64,000 nucleotides of DNA from Sulfurospirillum cavolei (GCF_000813325.1 NZ_BBQE01000011.1), one strand, 5' to 3'. Numbered from the stretch's first letter, positions 26,337-35,239 are shown. Notes: generated from the sequence alone by a model not told the origin. Translations and numbers: made by a program.

Positions 26337-27136
26337 TGCGTGAATTCGAAGCCGCTAAAGAACTCTTCAAAGACGCTATCGACCCGTCGTTTTATTTTGA
26401 CAGTATCAGTGCCGAAATTGCACGCAAAAAGCTTCAAGAATCCATCGGAGACGAGTCCGTACCGTTGATTTTTATCGTCGGCGATCCGGGCGTTGGGAAA
26501 AGTCATATGATGCGTTTTATGCACCATGCTACGGCGGTACGTTCGCTAACCGTTTTTATCGATCATCCGTTTTTTGAACCTAAAGATTTATTTAAACAGC
26601 TCTACGACGTGCGCGGTATGGAGTTTTCGCCGCATAAAACGCAAGGCGAGATGCTTGAAGAGTTATTCGAAGCTTTCGTCGGATTGCGATGTACGATTTT
26701 CATCGACGAGGCGCAACTGCTAAACGACGATCAATTTGAGCTGATTCGTATTTTGGGAGATTATAAACTGTTTCAATTCGTCTTGGCGATGCATAAAGAC
26801 GAAGGGGTACGGTTATTGCGTAAAAAGCAGTTTCAAACCCGTTCAAAATGGGTCATAGAGTACGGCAATCTTGACGAGCACGAAGTTCTACGCTATATCC
26901 ATGCTTTGCTGATGTCCCATTCGTACGGCGATATTGCGTGTATGTTTTCCAAGAGCGAAGCAAAAATTATCACGCGCTACACGCAAGGCAATTTTCGCAC
27001 GATTAAAAAATTTTGTTATACGTTGATGAAACTACTTGCCTACGCGCATAAAAACAACCTTGCCAAATACCGAAAAATTACGCGTTGCCTTTTAACGATG
27101 ACGGCACTCGATATAGGACTCATTCATGACGCCTAA
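26336..27136 (+). CDS. ExeA/MshM/CtsP-like AAA ATPase
   Basis: A 266-residue AAA-type ATPase with Walker A GDPGVGKS (residues 49-56) and Walker B IFIDEAQ (121-127), the IDEAQ form being characteristic of GspA/ExeA and MshM. Such ATPases help assemble type II secretion or MSHA-type pilus machinery, and C. jejuni CtsP, needed for DNA uptake, is a similar size. It lacks the membrane and peptidoglycan-binding part of full-length ExeA. It overlaps its neighbours by one base upstream and 11 bases downstream. MshM is the closest guess because the next gene is MshN-like. Confidence 0.72.
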   Translation: MREFEAAKELFKDAIDPSFYFDSISAEIARKKLQESIGDESVPLIFIVGDPGVGKSHMMRFMHHATAVRSLTVFIDHPFFEPKDLFKQLYDVRGMEFSPHKTQGEMLEELFEAFVGLRCTIFIDEAQLLNDDQFELIRILGDYKLFQFVLAMHKDEGVRLLRKKQFQTRSKWVIEYGNLDEHEVLRYIHALLMSHSYGDIACMFSKSEAKIITRYTQGNFRTIKKFCYTLMKLLAYAHKNNLAKYRKITRCLLTMTALDIGLIHDA

Positions 27137-27776
27137 TCGCTTTTTGGACTTGGAAAAACGGTGCGCTAAGCTCCGAAAAAAATGTACGATGAAAATTTTA
27201 AGCCTTTGTTTAGGGCTCTTTTGCCTTAGTGCGGCGGTTATTTATGCGTATCGCCCCGCTTGGTTCGGCATTCATCACCTCAAGAACGATACACCGATCG
27301 TTACTCCGGTTACGAAACCCGCAGAGACGATTCCCGCTCCCGTTTCCGTACCGCCGATTGAAGCGGCACCCTTGAACGAAGTTGCTAAACCCAAAGCCAA
27401 AGAGGTTCTCTTTTTAGGCGTTAGCGGTCTGCACTCTAAGTCCTCTTTACCCGAAAAAGAGTCCGAAGAAGCTTTACGTGCCCTACAAGAAGAGCGAAAG
27501 CTCGGAGAAGCTTTTGCCAAAGAACCCGATTTTAAAAATGCGTACGCTTTAGCAGAGTTTTATTTTCATCTTCGAGCCTATCAAGAGACGATTCTATGGG
27601 CACAAAAAGCAAGCACGTACGATACCCATTCGCCGCTGCCTCGCCTTTTGTACGCCAAAGCAAAATTTCATCTGGGGTATCCGCAAGAAGCTATAAGCTC
27701 TTTAGAATTATTTTTAAGCTATATTAAATCTCCCGAAGTTGAAGCACTTCTCACTTTTTACAAAGGACAGCAATGA
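27126..27776 (+). CDS. MshN-like membrane protein with tetratricopeptide-type repeats
   Basis: A 216-residue bitopic protein: about 20 charged cytoplasmic residues, one membrane helix (about 23-42), a proline-rich stretch (55-85), then a helical C-terminal half with repeat-like units (NAYALAEFYFHLRAYQETILWAQKAS and later PQEAISSLELFLSYI), as in TPR proteins. MshN, the partner of MshM in MSHA pilus clusters, has this architecture, although primary similarity is not obvious. It overlaps the ATPase start-to-stop by 11 bases and shares an ATGA with the next gene. Confidence 0.62.
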   Translation: MTPNRFLDLEKRCAKLRKKCTMKILSLCLGLFCLSAAVIYAYRPAWFGIHHLKNDTPIVTPVTKPAETIPAPVSVPPIEAAPLNEVAKPKAKEVLFLGVSGLHSKSSLPEKESEEALRALQEERKLGEAFAKEPDFKNAYALAEFYFHLRAYQETILWAQKASTYDTHSPLPRLLYAKAKFHLGYPQEAISSLELFLSYIKSPEVEALLTFYKGQQ

Positions 27777-28312
27777 AAATTTTAGTTGTATGGTTTGGAC
27801 TTTTGTTGACGATGTCTTACGCTTACACGTATAAAGAGCTTACCCGCGATTATGAGGCAAAAAATTACGATAAAGTTTGTAACGACGCCGCTTCACAAAG
27901 CTATTTGAAAAATGAGAAAAACGAGCAAATTTTGGTGATGATCGGAGACGCGTGCGCCAAAACCGATTCGATTAATCCTTTAGGCAATATCTCAAAAAAC
28001 CTTCTCAGCACGAAAGAGTACCGTGAAAGCGGCTCGTATTTTGCTACGCTGCTACTTCAAAAAAAGCTTATCTATCAATTTATGCACGATGCGATCAATC
28101 TTAAAGAGTTAACCTTACCGCGAACCGATCATGTGCTCTCACGCGTGTTTGAGCAGCTTTCAAAAGGCAATTACAAAGAGGGTACCAACGGCATCGAAAT
28201 TACGACCGATACGATGGACTATCTGCTATGGCTTTCCAAAGACGAGCCGAAAAAAGTCTATATCGATGAGCATAAAGACGGAAAATTGGTTCAGCGTCAC
28301 TGGTATTTGTAA
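27773..28312 (+). CDS. Exported hypothetical protein at end of secretion-type cluster
   Basis: A 179-residue protein with a signal peptide (residues 1-17) and a mixed helical body, with two cysteines near residues 37 and 61 in DKVCNDA and GDACAKT that could form a periplasmic disulfide. The family is not recognised. It is coupled to the TPR-like gene by an ATGA overlap, so it belongs to the same operon and probably the same envelope machine. No pilin, secretin or GspE/GspF gene is present nearby. Confidence 0.65.
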   Translation: MKILVVWFGLLLTMSYAYTYKELTRDYEAKNYDKVCNDAASQSYLKNEKNEQILVMIGDACAKTDSINPLGNISKNLLSTKEYRESGSYFATLLLQKKLIYQFMHDAINLKELTLPRTDHVLSRVFEQLSKGNYKEGTNGIEITTDTMDYLLWLSKDEPKKVYIDEHKDGKLVQRHWYL

Positions 28313-28380
28313 ACGTTTTTACCTAGATTTTGGGTGAGTTGGACTACAATTTCGCCTCAAATGTTTTTTCTAGGAATACC

Positions 28381-30411
28381 ATGCCTCTAAGCCGTTTAAA
28401 TCCCGAACAAAAAAGTGCCGCAACCGCACCGTTGGGGTACAATCTTATTATCGCAAGTGCCGGAACGGGCAAAACGTCTACGATCGTGGCACGTTTAGCC
28501 TACTTGCTCGGACGAGGCATCGCCCCTTCTCAAATATTGCTTTTAACGTTTACCAACAAAGCCGCCGCCGAGATGATCGAGCGCGTGGGCGTTTTCTTTA
28601 ACACGTCGATTACCTCTCAAATCGAATCGGGAACTTTTCATGCGGTCAGTTATCGTCTGCTCAAAAAAATGGGCTACAACATCGTTTTAAAACAGCCTAA
28701 AGACCTGAAAATTTTACTCAAAACCATTGTGGAGCGAAGACGGTTCGATCATATCGAATCGGGCGTTAAAGCTTACAGCGCGGGTTACCTATACGATCTT
28801 TTTTCGCTCTATCAAAACAGTACCGTGACGCAAAGCTTTACCGAATGGTTGGCGGAAAACGACAGTGAACACGGCGTTTTTTTCGACATTTACGAAGATA
28901 TTTTTGAAGAGTTTAAAGCACTCAAACAAGAATTCGGATACGTGGATTTTAACGATTTGTTGATTTTGATGCGCGAAGCGTTGACGAAAAACGATCTGAT
29001 CGGTTTTGAGGAAGTCTTAATCGATGAATACCAAGACACCAATACGCTGCAAGGCTCTTTGATCGACGCATTTCGCTCCAAGTCGCTTTTTTGCGTAGGA
29101 GATTACGATCAGAGTATTTACGCGTTTAACGGGGCAAACATCGATATTATCGGCTCTTTTGCGACGCGTTACCCTAATGCGAATGTCTTTACGCTCAATA
29201 AAAATTACCGTTCATCCCACAAAATTCTCTCTTTAGCCAATCGCGTCATCGAACAAAATCCAAGACTCTACGAAAAGCACTTGGAAGTTACGCGCGAAGG
29301 AGCGTTTGAAGCACCGCAACTGCTGATTTACGATGAGTTGTTCGCTCAATACCATTCCATCGCTTCGTTGATTCGCAATTCCGCCAATCCGCCGCAGGAA
29401 ATTGCCGTTATTTTCCGCAATAACTCTACCGCGGACGGCATTGAGGCAACGCTACGAGAACAAGGCATTGCCTGTAAGCGAAAAGGAGGCATCAGCTTTT
29501 TTGACGCGGCTGAAGTCAAGGCGATGTTAGACCTTGTAGGCGTTGTGGTCAACCCCAAAGATATGATGGCGTTTATTCATACGTTTGAGTATGCTAGAGG
29601 CGTGGGGAGTTCTCTTTCGAAAGAACTTTTTGACGCTCTTTTCAAATTGGGCGAGGGCAATATTTACGAAGGATTTTTTCATCCCAAATCCGGCGTCGAA
29701 GACCTGTTTAAGAAACGTCCCAAAAACCATCAGTTAGGACTTTTTGACGAGATTTACGATTTGGGTAGCGTGAGCCGTTTTTACAATTTGGGTTTTGAAG
29801 AGCTGTTTTTGTCCAGTCCGATTTTAAAGCACCCGCGTTTGAGCGTTGATGGAGCGAAGTTTTTATACCAATTTTACAAATTTATGAAACATGCCACGCG
29901 CATTAAAACGCCGCAAAGTCTCATCAATCACGTTTTAAGCTCCGAAGTATTCAGTGCGATTGCCGAAACTTTGGCTCTCAAACGTTCGATTAAAAAAGAC
30001 GGCAGTGTCGATGAAAAACAAAAAACCGAAGCACGCTCGCGCATCTTTCGCAAAGGGCATCTGCTCAAAGACCTCTCAAGTTCGTACGCTTCGAGCGAGC
30101 GTTTTTTAAATGCCTTAACGTTAGGAAGCAACGAGATGAGTGAAGGCGAGGGGGTCAATTTGCTAAGCATTCATGCGAGCAAAGGGCTTGAGTTTAAAGA
30201 AGTCTACGTCATTGACCTCATGGATGGGCGCTTTCCCAATCGAAAGCTGATGCAAAAGGGTGGAAGTTTGGAAGAAGAACGCCGCCTCTTTTACGTGGCA
30301 ACCACGCGAGCCAAAGATACGCTTTATCTTTCGTACGCCAAGTACGACAAAATCAAAAAGATCAGCTATACCCATTCGCCTTTTTTAGTTGAAGCGGGAA
30401 TGGTACATTAA
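28381..30411 (+). CDS. UvrD/Rep-family superfamily 1 helicase
   Basis: A 676-residue 3'-5' DNA helicase. Motifs in order: Walker A SAGTGKTST near residue 25, LTFTNKAAAEM (Ia), Walker B LIDEYQDTN near residue 220, GDYDQSIYAFNG (III) near residue 240, LNKNYRS (IV), SIHASKGLEF (V) near residue 595, and RRLFYVATTRAKD (VI) near residue 640. It is probably a repair or replication-restart helicase; choosing between UvrD, Rep and PcrA needs a tree. The start at 28381 has TAGGA just upstream and gives the canonical PLSRLNPEQ opening. Confidence 0.9.
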   Translation: MPLSRLNPEQKSAATAPLGYNLIIASAGTGKTSTIVARLAYLLGRGIAPSQILLLTFTNKAAAEMIERVGVFFNTSITSQIESGTFHAVSYRLLKKMGYNIVLKQPKDLKILLKTIVERRRFDHIESGVKAYSAGYLYDLFSLYQNSTVTQSFTEWLAENDSEHGVFFDIYEDIFEEFKALKQEFGYVDFNDLLILMREALTKNDLIGFEEVLIDEYQDTNTLQGSLIDAFRSKSLFCVGDYDQSIYAFNGANIDIIGSFATRYPNANVFTLNKNYRSSHKILSLANRVIEQNPRLYEKHLEVTREGAFEAPQLLIYDELFAQYHSIASLIRNSANPPQEIAVIFRNNSTADGIEATLREQGIACKRKGGISFFDAAEVKAMLDLVGVVVNPKDMMAFIHTFEYARGVGSSLSKELFDALFKLGEGNIYEGFFHPKSGVEDLFKKRPKNHQLGLFDEIYDLGSVSRFYNLGFEELFLSSPILKHPRLSVDGAKFLYQFYKFMKHATRIKTPQSLINHVLSSEVFSAIAETLALKRSIKKDGSVDEKQKTEARSRIFRKGHLLKDLSSSYASSERFLNALTLGSNEMSEGEGVNLLSIHASKGLEFKEVYVIDLMDGRFPNRKLMQKGGSLEEERRLFYVATTRAKDTLYLSYAKYDKIKKISYTHSPFLVEAGMVH

Positions 30412-30472
30412 GTTTTAAAGTCGCCTCTTACTTTAAACGGATAAAATAACTCCTAAAAACAGAGGAGTTATA

Positions 30473-30865
30473 ATGCGTAAAATCGGTATCTTTTTAATCT
30501 TTCTGAGTTCGTTTCTTTTTGCAGACTTGCGAAACGTTGAAGTCGACGAAGCCGTCGTCAAAAGCGGTATAACGGTCGTGGATATTCGCACCAAACCCGA
30601 GTGGGCCGATACGGGCGTTGTGAAAGGCGCGGTTTTGCTAACGTTCTTTGACGAGCAAGGACGCTACGACGTCGATGCCTTTTTAAAAGAACTTGACAAA
30701 CATGTTAGCAAAGACAAAGAGTTTGCTTTGATATGCCGTACGGGAAGCCGAACTTCCGCCGTTTCGGATTTGCTTTCCAAACAAGGCTACAAAGTCGTAA
30801 ATCTACGCGGCGGCATGAAATTACTCCTTCAAAAAGGCTACACACCTACGCCTTACAACCCCTAG
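30473..30865 (+). CDS. Periplasmic rhodanese-like protein
   Basis: A 130-residue single rhodanese domain behind a signal peptide (about residues 1-17). The active-site loop is CRTGSRT with catalytic cysteine near residue 84. Periplasmic single-domain rhodaneses carry persulfide sulfur and are common in sulfur-respiring Campylobacterota, so a role in polysulfide or thiosulfate handling is plausible but not shown. GAGGAG precedes the ATG. It lies six bases before the DUF255 gene, and base composition changes sharply at that junction. Confidence 0.82.
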   Translation: MRKIGIFLIFLSSFLFADLRNVEVDEAVVKSGITVVDIRTKPEWADTGVVKGAVLLTFFDEQGRYDVDAFLKELDKHVSKDKEFALICRTGSRTSAVSDLLSKQGYKVVNLRGGMKLLLQKGYTPTPYNP

Positions 30866-30871
30866 GAGCTT

Positions 30872-32611
30872 ATGATGCACACGAATGAACTCATCCATGA
30901 GGATTCTCCCTATCTATTGCAACACGCCCACAACCCTGTGAACTGGATGGCATGGGGCGAGAAAGCACTTGCCAAAGCCAAAGCAGAAAACAAACTGATC
31001 TTTCTTTCCATTGGTTACAGCACCTGTCATTGGTGTCATGTGATGGAGCGCGAGACGTTTGAGGATGAAGTGAGTGCAAAAGTGCTCAATGATGCGTATG
31101 TGAGCATCAAAGTCGATCGCGAAGAGATGCCTGATCTGGATAAATACTACCAAGACGTGCATTATCTACTCACCAAACGTGCAGGTGGTTGGCCGCTCAG
31201 TATCATTATGACGCCAGAGCAACAGGTGATTTTTGCAGGAACCTATCTGCCTCCAGTAAGCGCACAAGGACGTATGGGATTTCGTGAACTTACGAGTTTT
31301 ATCAAAGGCAAGTTTGATGATGCATACGAAGAGGTGCAAAAAAGTGCCGTGAGCATTGAAGCGGCGATCAAGCAGTATGAGCGCAGTTTTGAGCAAAAAG
31401 AGCACATAGACCCCGAGACGGTACTGGAAACATTTGTGAGCAAGGTGAAAACGAGCTACGATGACGTTTCCAAAGGCATCGGAAGTGCGCCGAAATTCCC
31501 CCATGCGTCGACGTGGAATGCTCTGTTAGATATTTATCAAAAAACGGGCAATTTGGAAGCATTGTATATGAGTGAAGATGCTTTAACGGCAATGGCACGA
31601 GGTGGCATTAACGACCAGATCGAGGGTGGGTTTTACCGTTACAGTGTTGATGAAGCGTGGGTGATTCCTCATTTTGAAAAGATGCTTTACACCAATGCCG
31701 AGCTGATCGAAGTCTATGCCAAACTTTACACGCTGACACAAAAACCGTTTTTTAATGAAGTTGTTCTCAAAACCATCGAAGCGATGGACGAGCGGTTTTT
31801 AAAAGAGGGACTTTACCTTAGTGCGAGCGATGCGGACAGTGAAGGCGAAGAGGGCAAATACTTTGTGTTTGGCTACGCTAATGCCAAAGAGGCGCTTTTA
31901 AAAGGCGGGCTGAGTGAAGTAGAAACCAAAGCCGTTATGGACTATTTTGGCATCACAAAATTTGGAAACTTTGAGCACCAGAGCACCAATCCGATTCTTA
32001 CATGTAACGAAAAACCTGCCCGTTTGGATGAAGCCATCGCTCTTCTCAAACAGGAGCGTCAAAAGGTGGCGTATCCGTTTATCGACACCAAAATTTTAAC
32101 ATCGTGGAACGCTTTGATGGTCACAGCACTCTTTGAAGCGGGCAAGATTGAAAAAGCAAAAAATATGCTCGATACGCTTTTAAAAACTTTACATGTAAAG
32201 GGCATTTTGTACCATCAGATGGTTTTAGGCGGTAGTTTGAAAGTGGAAGCCTTGCTGGAAGACTACGCATTTGTGATCGAAGCGTTACTTCGAGCTTACG
32301 CGCACAGCAACGAAGCGCGTTATTTGGAACTGGCAAAGAGACTCAGTCATGAAGCGGAGCAAAAATTTTACAAAGAGGGTACGTGGTACCTTTCCGACAA
32401 AGCCTTTCGCGCTAAAGCCGTTTTGGAAGACAACAGCTACAAAAGCCCACTTTCTACAATGATAAAAAATCTTTTTGAACTCGCAAAAATTGAAGATGAC
32501 ACGGCGCTGTTTATAAGAGCGAAAGATATGTTGGAGAGTTTTGGAGCTGGGATTCAAAAGTACGCTCACGCATACCCCGAAGCGGTGAGGGCAATTACAC
32601 TTTACATGTAA
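30872..32611 (+). CDS. DUF255 thioredoxin-domain protein (YyaL/SPATA20 family)
   Basis: A 579-residue protein. The N-terminal thioredoxin-like domain begins with the family signature HNPVNWMAW and carries STCHWCHVM (CxxC near residue 51). The rest is an alpha/alpha-barrel-like region resembling N-acylglucosamine epimerases. It is somewhat shorter than the roughly 670 residues I associate with the family. Function is unknown; redox or chaperone roles have been suggested. Translation may start at either of two adjacent ATG codons, and the second (30875) is better spaced from TAGGAG. The stop codon lies inside a TTACATGTAA hairpin. Confidence 0.85.
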   Translation: MMHTNELIHEDSPYLLQHAHNPVNWMAWGEKALAKAKAENKLIFLSIGYSTCHWCHVMERETFEDEVSAKVLNDAYVSIKVDREEMPDLDKYYQDVHYLLTKRAGGWPLSIIMTPEQQVIFAGTYLPPVSAQGRMGFRELTSFIKGKFDDAYEEVQKSAVSIEAAIKQYERSFEQKEHIDPETVLETFVSKVKTSYDDVSKGIGSAPKFPHASTWNALLDIYQKTGNLEALYMSEDALTAMARGGINDQIEGGFYRYSVDEAWVIPHFEKMLYTNAELIEVYAKLYTLTQKPFFNEVVLKTIEAMDERFLKEGLYLSASDADSEGEEGKYFVFGYANAKEALLKGGLSEVETKAVMDYFGITKFGNFEHQSTNPILTCNEKPARLDEAIALLKQERQKVAYPFIDTKILTSWNALMVTALFEAGKIEKAKNMLDTLLKTLHVKGILYHQMVLGGSLKVEALLEDYAFVIEALLRAYAHSNEARYLELAKRLSHEAEQKFYKEGTWYLSDKAFRAKAVLEDNSYKSPLSTMIKNLFELAKIEDDTALFIRAKDMLESFGAGIQKYAHAYPEAVRAITLYM

Positions 32612-32633
32612 GGAAAATCCTTACATGTAAAAG
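32601..32633. repeat. TTACATGTAA hairpin repeat, copy 1 (probable terminator)
   Basis: Two palindromes arranged as an inverted repeat: 14-base arms TTTACATGTAAGGA / TCCTTACATGTAAA with loop AAA. It overlaps the DUF255 stop codon. It differs by a single A from copy 2 at 33292-33325, and the two copies flank the 143-residue gene. Confidence 0.85.
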
Positions 32634-32690
32634 ATTTATTGTCTAGTTCCATTAAAGTAGCCTGTTCCCTTTACTTTCTTTACTTTTCTA

Positions 32691-33122
32691 TTAGGATTTT
32701 CTTGGATACAAGCGCTTTCCTCGCCTGTAGTCTTTTGGTGAAAGCCTTTTGATGTCATGGAATGCTTGCTTATATTCCTGCATATTCCACTCCCACGCCT
32801 CCTGTATGACATAATCTTTGTCATACAAAACCCAGATTAGCTTATCCCAATCATAATTTGTCGCTTTAGGCACCATTGTAACGAAACTTCCTGGCTTACC
32901 ACTTGGACGGTTACCTTTTACTTGGTATCTGATACCTTTGAAAACGAAATCAGACCCTTTGTTTACAGCCGTTTTATCCTGCATATAATCAGAATATTCG
33001 TCTGCAGACATACCAACTAACATTGCTACATCATATTCAGATATAGGAGTTGTTATCTGTGGAGAAACCCCGAATCTTTCCTGCCATTCTAAGGCGACAT
33101 CAATAAGTTTTTTTCTTAACAC
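32691..33122 (-). CDS. Hypothetical protein, possible PD-(D/E)XK nuclease
   Basis: A 143-residue soluble protein of no family I can name. Around residues 57-75 it has SDFVFKGIRYQVKGNRPSG, an aspartate followed 11 residues later by Q-x-K, the spacing and form of a PD-(D/E)XK nuclease core. The middle (YDWDKLIWVLYDKDY) and end (KDYRRGKRL) look conserved. It resembles small restriction-endonuclease-like proteins I have seen. It stands alone, reads against its upstream neighbour, and is flanked by two near-identical hairpin repeats, which suggests it was inserted between DUF255 and htpG. TATAAT lies just upstream on its strand. Confidence 0.62.
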   Translation of the reverse strand: MLRKKLIDVALEWQERFGVSPQITTPISEYDVAMLVGMSADEYSDYMQDKTAVNKGSDFVFKGIRYQVKGNRPSGKPGSFVTMVPKATNYDWDKLIWVLYDKDYVIQEAWEWNMQEYKQAFHDIKRLSPKDYRRGKRLYPRKS

Positions 33123-33141
33123 GCAGGCCTCCTAAAACTCA

Positions 33142-33156
33142 TAATTATTATTATAT
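33142..33156 (-). promoter_or_regulatory. Possible -10 region of the 143-residue gene
   Basis: The minus strand reads TATATAATAATAATTAT just upstream of the start codon, including a TATAAT. It lies in a gap of about 170 bases before the second hairpin repeat in which I see no gene. Confidence 0.35.
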
Positions 33157-33291
33157 ACAAAACAGTCTGATATGCCCATGTAGGACAATAGGGGGCAAGG
33201 CTTAACTTTTAACTTTTACGCTATTTTTCCATGTGTGATATTTTATGAAAATTAGGTTTGATGTAGCTTAGAAAGATAAAAGCAGGTTTCT

Positions 33292-33325
33292 TTTACATGT
33301 AAGGAAAAATCCTTACATGTAAAAC
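33292..33325. repeat. TTACATGTAA hairpin repeat, copy 2 (htpG terminator)
   Basis: Perfect 15-base arms TTTTACATGTAAGGA / TCCTTACATGTAAAA around AAAA (33291-33324), directly after the htpG stop on the minus strand. It is nearly identical to copy 1 at 32601-32633 in the same orientation. Confidence 0.85.
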
Positions 33326-33330
33326 TATTT

Positions 33331-35202
33331 TTAAAGCGCTTTAGCGATAAAACGGTTCAAACGTTTGGCAAAAGCCGCGGTATCTTCGATCTTCATTCCC
33401 TCTTGAAGTTTGGCTTGATCAAGAAGCAAGAAAGCGACATCATTGAGCTCTAGCAAATCAGCTTTTGAGCTAAGTTTTTTGAAAATCTCATGCTCAGGAT
33501 TGATCTCTAAGATCGGCTTAACGGCTGGGAGATTGTCTTGCCCCATCTGTTTAAGCATCTGTTGCATTTGGAAATCCGGATCGTTTTTATCGTACACGAG
33601 GCATGATGGAGAGTCACTCAAACGGCTAGAGATTTTGACATCTTTCGCGTCATCTTTGAGGATCTCTTTCATTTTGACCAAAATCTCTTTGTAGGTTTTC
33701 TCATCTTCTTCTACTTTTTCTTTGTCTTCTTTGATCTCTTCGTCGATGTCTGAGTTGTTCACGGGTTTGATAGGTGTTTTATCGTACTCGCCAACCATTG
33801 GGAATACGATAGCATCAACCTCTTCATCAAGAAGTAAGACTTCAATATCTTTGGCTTTAAACTGCTCGATGAGTGGAGAATTACGAAGGATTCTTTCATT
33901 TTCACCCGTGATGTAGTAGATGCTTTTTTGATCCTCTTTCATGCTCTCTTTGTACTCTTTAAGGCTTACAAGTCCGTCACGTTTTGAAGATTTGAACAGT
34001 ACCAGTTCCAAAAGAGCTTCTTTGTTGTCCCAGTCATTGTAAAGACCTTCTTTAATGACACGACCAAAGTTTTTGTAGAACTCTAGGTATTTTTCACTCT
34101 CTTTTTCTTTGAGCGATTTGAGTTCGCTCAAGATTTTTTTAACCGAAGCTTTTTTGATGGCTTCTAGGATTTTGTTTTGTTGTAAAATCTCACGGCTGAC
34201 GTTAAGCGGTAAGTCTTCCGCATCAATGATACCGCGAACGAAACGTAAGTAAGTCGGTAAAAGTTCTTTTTCATCGTCGGTAATAAAGACGCGTTTAACG
34301 TAGAGTTTAACGCCCGGTTTGTAGTCCATACGGAAAAGATCGAACGGCGGTTGTGAAGGAATGTAAAAGAGTGTGGTGTATTCATGCGTGCCTTCGGCTT
34401 TGGTGTGAATCCACAGTTGCGGTTCGGTGCTGTCGTGAGAGATTTGTTGGTAAAAGTCTTTGTACTCTTCCGGTTTGATTTGACTTTTTGCTACCGTCCA
34501 AAGTGCGCTCGCTTTGTTGATCTGCTCATTTTTGATTTCGCTGCTTTTTTCTTTGCCTTCATCGTCATACTCTTTGACCTCTTTGTCCATAAAAATAGGG
34601 AATTGAATGTGATTTGAGTATTTTTTAATGACGTTTTGAATGCGGTAAAACTCTAAAAATTCATCTTCATCGTCTTTAAGATAAAGCGTAATCGATGTTC
34701 CATGGCTCTCTTTGGATGTTTCGGCAATTTCATATTCCGCACCGGCTTCACTGCTCCACATGTAAGCTTTTTCTTCACCGGCTTTTTTGCTTAAAACTTC
34801 GATTTTATTCGCCACCATAAAGGCTGAGTAAAAACCGACACCAAATTGACCGATGAGGCTAGAGTCTTTCTTTTTGTCGCCGCTAAGGTTTTGCAAGAAG
34901 GATTTTGTACCGCTTTTAGCGATAGTTCCGAGGTTTTCGACCAAGTCCTCTTCGTTCATACCGATACCCGTATCGCTGATCGTTAGGGTTTTGGCTTCTT
35001 TATTGATCGCAATATCGATACGAGGAACGTAAGAAAGAGCCTTATATTTTTCGTCTGTTAACGTTAGGTAGTTTAGTTTGTCGAGTGCATCAGAGGCATT
35101 GGAGACAAGCTCACGCAAAAAGATCTCTTTATTCGAGTAGAGCGAGTGAATCATCAGGTCTAAAAGTTGCGTCACTTCGGTTTGAAAAGGGTGTTTTGAC
35201 AT
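33331..35202 (-). CDS. htpG: Hsp90-family molecular chaperone HtpG
   Basis: ATP-dependent chaperone of 623 residues, full length for the family. The N-terminal GHKL ATPase is clear: NASDALDKL near residue 34, DTGIGMNEEDL near residue 78, GTIAKSGTKSF and GQFGVGFYSAF near residues 96-125. Middle and dimerisation domains follow. AAAGGA precedes the ATG. CpG density in the 3' third (about 14 per 300 bases) is lower than in the middle (about 25 per 300), suggesting a recombination junction near 34.2 kb. Gene order with plsC and purine genes matches C. jejuni from memory. Confidence 0.97.
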   Translation of the reverse strand: MSKHPFQTEVTQLLDLMIHSLYSNKEIFLRELVSNASDALDKLNYLTLTDEKYKALSYVPRIDIAINKEAKTLTISDTGIGMNEEDLVENLGTIAKSGTKSFLQNLSGDKKKDSSLIGQFGVGFYSAFMVANKIEVLSKKAGEEKAYMWSSEAGAEYEIAETSKESHGTSITLYLKDDEDEFLEFYRIQNVIKKYSNHIQFPIFMDKEVKEYDDEGKEKSSEIKNEQINKASALWTVAKSQIKPEEYKDFYQQISHDSTEPQLWIHTKAEGTHEYTTLFYIPSQPPFDLFRMDYKPGVKLYVKRVFITDDEKELLPTYLRFVRGIIDAEDLPLNVSREILQQNKILEAIKKASVKKILSELKSLKEKESEKYLEFYKNFGRVIKEGLYNDWDNKEALLELVLFKSSKRDGLVSLKEYKESMKEDQKSIYYITGENERILRNSPLIEQFKAKDIEVLLLDEEVDAIVFPMVGEYDKTPIKPVNNSDIDEEIKEDKEKVEEDEKTYKEILVKMKEILKDDAKDVKISSRLSDSPSCLVYDKNDPDFQMQQMLKQMGQDNLPAVKPILEINPEHEIFKKLSSKADLLELNDVAFLLLDQAKLQEGMKIEDTAAFAKRLNRFIAKAL

Positions 35203-35239
35203 CGTAGTTCCTTTGTTAATGTATGTATTTGTTGGGTTT

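Noticed and set aside
30412..30472. Hairpin between the UvrD-type helicase and rhodanese genes
   Set aside because: The repeat GTTTTAAAGT / ACTTTAAAC is AT-rich with a length mismatch and no U-run; too weak to call a terminator.
33123..33290. A small gene or RNA in the gap after the 143-residue gene
   Set aside because: No reading frame with a ribosome site and no convincing RNA fold was seen; only an AT-rich upstream region is evident.
19059..33322. TTACATGTAA copies as a CRISPR array or transposon ends
   Set aside because: Copies are too short, irregularly spaced, lie inside unrelated genes, and no cas or transposase gene is present.
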